Assembly: GCA_008477525.1 (NCBI GenBank) | Contig: SPDT01000009.1 | Span: forward strand, 682,001 to 746,000 | DNA length: 64,000 nt | Source: Hypomyces perniciosus | Taxonomy: Eukaryota > Ascomycota > Sordariomycetes > Hypocreales > Hypocreaceae | Direction of reading: 5' to 3' | In this document: piece by piece, positions 59,437-64,000 of the stretch | How positions within the stretch are numbered: the stretch's first letter is position 1 | Layout of the letters: every line of letters begins with the position of its first letter | Notes under the pieces: generated by a model | The model's input: the letters and a program-made list of their open reading frames with translations, nothing else | Databases searched by the model: none | Told to the model about the DNA's origin: nothing | Translations under genes and position numbers: made by a program

Positions 59437-60662
59437 TCAACACTCAGGGATGTCTGGATTGCAACGCCCATGCCCCAACCGCCTCTGGAGGTGAGAGTGC
59501 TGTTAGCTTCAAGTTCTATAGTTTAATAGCCCATGCAACTCAATGACTTACCCAGTGGTCCTCATATTCATGACACTCAGGACTTGGGTGCAAGGTCCAA
59601 AGAGTGAAGGTTGGACCGGGACAAATTTGAAGACACCTGACACGATAGAGTGCCGACGAATTATCTAAAAGCAGTTCAGATTCAGCCAATAATTGAATAT
59701 TCAGAATAGAACTCACAGGTCAGAGAGTTGGGATGTATGATGCTAAACGACCCCTGAATGTCCTGGTGGCCTCGAACAACTCCATGAAGGTCATTCATTT
59801 TCAGAAATTTGGCTGTAACATCAGGACCGAACTTACGACCCCAGCCGTTGCGGTCGCTTTTGTGTATGCCCTGCTCCTTACATGCATCGCCCCACAACAC
59901 CTGTGTAACCTCGCTGGAGTCGCATTTTGGTTCCACTTGTCTCCGGATATTTTGCAACTTGTCAATCGTCAATGGCTCTTCACGATCGTCAACTGGAATG
60001 CCTCCATGGAGAGTAATAATACGAATCTTGTTGCATTCGACGATGGTGCCTAGCGGGAGAGAGCGGAAGCATTCCGAAAAAATATTGTACACCTTAACAT
60101 CAAGCCGCTCTCTGACCTCATGGTGAAAGCCGTCCGCATTGTTGACCTGCATAGTCTCATGGTTGCCGCGATTAATAAAGACGAAATCATGATATTTATG
60201 CTTTAAAGCCAATATGATAAGGATGCATTCGAGGGATGCTGGGCCACGATCGACAATGTCACCATTGAAGATGTATTTATTATGTTCGGACGGGAGGCCA
60301 TTTCTAAAGAGAACGGCTTGGAGGTTCCATTCCTCCCCTATCGGCATGTTAGAGGAGGCTCTTTTCGGATTACAAACCACAGGACAAAATCACTTACCAT
60401 GGATGTCGCATACCACAATGAGATTTGTCTGGAGCGTAGTAGTGACGATGTTTGGCTGCTCATTGAGGCGCTTAGTAACGTCACTGATTAGCGAATTTGT
60501 CAATTCGTTGATGCTGTTATCGATAATAAACTGCAGCCGCTGCGCGATGCAGATCTGCCTGCCAACGGAATCGATGATTATTCCGACCAGTTCAGGAACG
60601 TTTTTTTGCGGCTCTGAGATCGATTTTATCAGTTTCTCTATTTTTCGTGTCGATTCTGTCAT
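59437..60662 (-). CDS. PPP-family Ser/Thr phosphatase, PP5-like, without TPRs
   Basis: Exons 60662-60398, 60337-59717, 59664-59552 and 59484-59437 with canonical introns give 348 residues. Metal-binding motifs are in order: CDIHG (usual GDxHG; the first Gly is Cys), GDIVDRG, RGNHE, LHGGIP and RGHQD. The run LTIDKLQNIRRQ, LWGDA and FGPDVTAKFLKMNDL resembles the PP5 branch. The N-terminal 85 residues are helical but are not TPRs. The C-terminus departs from the usual TVFSAPNY and ends in a Cys-rich tail. I use ATG 60662 because the upstream frame only has a GTG. All metal ligands are present, so it may be active. Confidence 0.85.
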
Positions 60663-61942
60663 GATTCTCTCTGATGCCAGAGAAGACACAACTAGGCTCC
60701 ATTGTTGTTGCGATTTCTTCGGTAATATGTGATGTCAGTATTCTGCTTCCATCAAACAGGTGTCAAACCTCGTCATAGGCTATCACAGTGATGCTGAGAA
60801 AGAACCCAACTATGTTTGACCAAGGAAAAGAGGCACAAACACTCTTCCAATTTTATACCCTGGGAAATAAGCTGCGGCTTTGGATCACATTACCATACAC
60901 GTGACACGGGAAAGTTACGTAGGGAGTGAAATCGGCATCCTGTTACTTTAGGGTGGCTTGGATTGTTGAACTATGGCAGTGCGCGCTGTGGGTTATTCAA
61001 CTAGAGTAATAACCGATCTAACCGATAAATGCTTCTTTCTAAGCCGTCTCTTGCCTGTAGCACGTGTTTATGCTAATTTTGAGTACAGCTCAGGCCGGGC
61101 AGGGGAGGGCGAGGTTTGTGGGGGATGGTAATAATGATGAGGCGGCCTTCAGGGTGGCAGGAAAGGAATTAAGGTTAGGCAGCAGCTTATAGGGATTTCC
61201 TTTCCGCCAAGTCACCAAAAATACGATTAAGCTACAAATACTCTTAGTTTTAAAAGTGTAACTGGCTGAAGTGTTGACATGAGATCGGATCTTATTACAG
61301 GAAGCTAACCGGAGAAAATCTACGTGCTTCCTTACTCCGTACCTTCCCACCGTTCATGATAGGGATAGGCACCGTGTCTGCAAATGGCCACTCGATTGCA
61401 ATTAAGTGGCTCCAGACCGGCGTCGTAGAAGGGCCTTGAATCTCCTTGGCGCAGAGCTTGAGTCCATTCACCTAAAGCTTGAAAGGGTACAGCCGACTTA
61501 CGGCGATATCAAGCCCGTAAGCGAGCAGGTTAGGTCTCAAGCTCCGGGTTGAGCCCCAGCTGACATCGCTTGTGTCTGTTCGCCGCAAAGCCCCCATGAT
61601 GGAGCTGGGAAGGAGACGGCAGCTGTTTTGCTCCCTAACGTCGTTGAGCTGATTGTCGTGGTGGTTGGGGTTTCATACAACAGGCTTGGTAGGCAGACAG
61701 AACACCCGGGTCGCGCATCTGCTAGCGCAGGGGATAACGCTAATGCACAGGATACTCTCTCTCTAAACAAAAAAGAATTTTTCTTGGTCCGGAAGCGCTG
61801 ATGACTTGCCCCCGAGTCGTTATTGGCTCCGGATGCTCCGTACCTTTTCCCATTTCCCCTTTGGGATCTAACTATCTAAGTTATGCGATTGGATCAAGGC
61901 GACCAGCGCTAATGCGGGGCGCTGGAACACGACGTAACCCTA
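60663..61942. other. Intergenic, no gene recognised
   Basis: Includes the phosphatase promoter. Short frames only. Confidence 0.4.
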
Positions 61943-62690
61943 ATGCAGGACCGTACCTATACGCATCGGGTACTTGTACCTGACATTGAGAAGGCAAAGC
62001 TTGGAGGACTGCCCCTCCTTCGAGATTACGAGTACTTCCAGCTTGGTACTTGGCAGTTGGTTCGGAGCGCTCCACATGACAAGGCAGGGATGCTCTCACT
62101 GGCAGGACGCACGCTTGTTCTCCAGTGGGGCATTAGTTGCAGATCTCGCCGAGATGTGCAGGGTGCTAGGAACATGGTTCTCCGTACGCCATTGCTGAGA
62201 TGGCGCGCTTGTCAGTGCCAGCCACAACAGGCCATGTATTCTTGCAACCATTCCACGCCCCTAGGTACGTACCGACTGCTACGTGCACACCACTGTATTC
62301 CTCAGCCTGATCTGCAGACACCCCACCGGTTGAAGGGACCCACCGCACCAACAGAACGGAGTACGGAGAATCAGTTCCACAATCGCACGCCTCATTACAA
62401 AGTGGAAATGAGCGTGGTTAATTTTGGCTCACAATGGCTGATGTTGATGGATCAAAGATGTGTCTAGAGCGGCTGAAAGTCGCCCCCGCTGGTATTGTGG
62501 TGTATTTCGTCGGTGGTAGCCAGCGGAAGAGTTACCCGGTCTGTTCTGGACTGCCTGCACGGGACCCCCAGGGGCATCATTATAACAAGTTCTTTACAGG
62601 AACCCTTTGATCATGTTGATGAGCCGCACTGTTGGCGTTACCAGGCGGGATTTAGACCTATAGGGAATAGAAAGTACCCGGATTATTAAG
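61943..62690 (+). pseudogene. Possible decayed gene of unknown family
   Basis: A plus-strand frame from 61974 (SLVLGSWFGALHMTRQGCSH, SGALVADLAEMCRVLGTWFS) stops at TGA and other protein-like pieces follow in shifted frames up to 62689 (TPRGIIITSSLQEPFDHVDE). A 174-codon ORF in another frame overlaps it. I cannot name the family; the mosaic of short sensible pieces suggests decay. Confidence 0.3.
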
Positions 62691-63471
62691 ATCTTGACAC
62701 TAGAGGCAGTGTTGCATCAGAAACGCGACAGGCACATTCATGGCCATAGATCCGTGACTATGCCATCACGTCACTGAGAACATTTCCCCGGTACAGGTAT
62801 CAAATGCAACATAACCTGCGCTAAGTTATACACCTCACTTTTGCTGGCCCGGTATAACGGTTTGACAACAGGTTTGTCTCGATCGACCCGCCTACCAAGG
62901 GTCATTTGCGCATCGGAGACCCTTTGCACACGGTCTTGTTACATACTCTCTACAACATCGACTCTCTCCCCTAGCTGGCCTCACCGGAAGATTCCTAATA
63001 GTGTTTTTAGCCAAGAGAGAAATAAATAATCCCTCTATCTTCATATTAGAATAGGAAACTAGAATATTCGGCAAAATGCTAGTAAACGAGGTTGCTAAGG
63101 TTTCCCTTGGATGTCTACTATGGAGATTCTATCTTAAACTCCTGTATTCATCGGGAACAACATAGACACGTCCCCGATTACAAGATAAATATACTGAAAA
63201 ACTATTAATTCTACATATAATATGGGCCCCCTGCGTTGGGTCTTCAAACGAAACGCCCTTGTGCTAAAGTGAAACAGCCCAACAATGACAAGAAATATTA
63301 AAGGGGGTAAACAACAGTATACGTGATGTATTTTTAAAAAGGCACTAAAACTCCTTCCTATAGATCCGCCTTCACCTCTTGTCAGCTAAGCCATTCAGCA
63401 AAGAGGAGAAAAAAGTGGCAGCGATGCTACATTAAGCGATTCAAATTTATTCCTCATCCCGACCCGGGCCA
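62691..63471. other. Intergenic, AT-rich, nothing seen
   Basis: Short frames only. The last 60 bases would be the 3' UTR of the small gene that follows. Confidence 0.4.
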
Positions 63472-63762
63472 TCAAGCCTTGATATCCTCGCTCTTAGTGC
63501 TTTCAACCTTTCTTTTCTCGAATCTCCGGGCGCCCCAATACGACCTTCCCTCCACGAAGCCATTCATGACGAGGAAGTCGTGCAAGTTCATGTAATCCAG
63601 GGGAAGCCATTCGCCCTCCTTCCGCTTCCCAGTAAAACTCATGTTGACCCAGTCGCGACTCTCCTCCTTTATTTCGTAGCCCCTAAAGTCGCGCAACGTC
63701 TTGACCAGCTCTTTGCGCTCGTCGACGGTGTCGCAAACGATGATGCTGTCGAACTCGCTCAT
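63472..63762 (-). CDS. Small conserved-looking protein, 96 residues
   Basis: Single exon, ATG 63762 (MSEFDSIIVCDTVDERKELV). It has a compact alpha/beta look (VCDTVDERKELVKTLRDFRG, KEGEWLPLDYMNLHDFLVMN) and a basic Lys/Arg-rich tail. No signal peptide or membrane segment. I do not recognise a named family. A MITE starts 112 bases upstream and may touch its promoter. Confidence 0.6.
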   Translation of the reverse strand: MSEFDSIIVCDTVDERKELVKTLRDFRGYEIKEESRDWVNMSFTGKRKEGEWLPLDYMNLHDFLVMNGFVEGRSYWGARRFEKRKVESTKSEDIKA

Positions 63763-63874
63763 TTTGTGTGTGGTCTGGAGACTGTAAGCATTTTTGCCGG
63801 TAATGGATTATGGGTTATGGCCGGACTTACCTGGATGAATCTGTTGAATTTTTGGTATTTCGTGTTTGTGTGTA

Positions 63875-64000
63875 CAGTAGAGGCCGAAATGGGTGTCCGC
63901 ATTTTGTATGTATAGAAAGTGTCTGGGCACAGACCATGCCTCTGATTTCTGTAGCCGATACTTCCATAAACACGCCTTCTTAATGTTTACCTAATATTAC
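63875..64000 (+). mobile_element. MITE family 1, copy I (cut by window end)
   Basis: Starts at TA plus CAGTAGAGGCCGAAATGGGT and runs off the right edge of the window; matches the first 126 bases of copy B. Confidence 0.93.

Overview
This window looks like DNA from a filamentous ascomycete (Pezizomycotina; Hypocreales is possible but not proven). Genes carry short 48-70 base introns with GT..AG borders and CTAAC/CTAAT-like branch points. The protein families are typically fungal: a PNP/NACHT/ankyrin NLR, a fungal-type PD-(D/E)XK protein, a Tad1/I-like LINE with RNase H, a DD34E Tc1/mariner element and a group-A GH18 chitinase. Most of the window (1-54 kb) is an accessory compartment: gene-poor, rich in transposons, and full of broken genes. 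The right end (54-61 kb) holds intact household-type genes.

Layout. 0.6-7 kb: a LINE scrap, a frameshifted Ulp1/SENP-like cysteine protease, a decayed Argonaute (minus strand, N/L1 domains only), an unrecognised decayed gene, and a small RNase III-fold gene whose catalytic residues are mostly replaced. 8.8-10.3 kb: a PD-(D/E)XK nuclease-like gene with one frameshift. 11.4-13.4 kb: a 5'-truncated LINE with a 17-bp target-site duplication. 15.5-16.7 kb: two MITEs. 16.7-19.7 kb: a complete two-exon NLR (PNP_UDP, heptad-repeat linker, NACHT, ankyrins). 22.0-25.8 kb: a coiled-coil ORF, a MITE cluster including a large inverted pair, and a RING-like protein with 24-residue tandem repeats. 26.0-28.5 kb: a dead Tc1-like element with a nested deletion derivative and a broken second gene. 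28.8-30.9 kb: a two-exon fungal protein of unknown function and a decayed gene.

31.2-32.6 kb: an intact secreted chitinase (four exons). 33.4-34.2 kb: a decayed glycosyltransferase-like gene. 34.7-38.1 kb: a long dead LINE. 38.6 kb: a chromo-shadow-domain gene. 39.3-52 kb: more MITEs, three small coiled-coil or orphan ORFs, a chromodomain ORF and a third LINE with an internal deletion. 54.0-57.4 kb: an intact four-exon insulysin-type metalloprotease (Ste23/A-factor processing type). 59.4-60.7 kb: an intact four-exon PP5-like phosphatase without TPRs. 63.5 kb: a small conserved-looking ORF.

How it fits together. The intact genes read independently; I see no operon-like unit. The most unusual grouping is at 2-7 kb, where Argonaute and RNase III-fold relics lie 1.5 kb apart next to a Ulp1-like relic. 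It looks like a degraded small-RNA-related locus in which only the RNase III-fold gene still reads open. The NLR and the chromo/chromo-shadow ORFs add self/non-self and heterochromatin themes, but a functional link is inference only. All splice models were made by eye.
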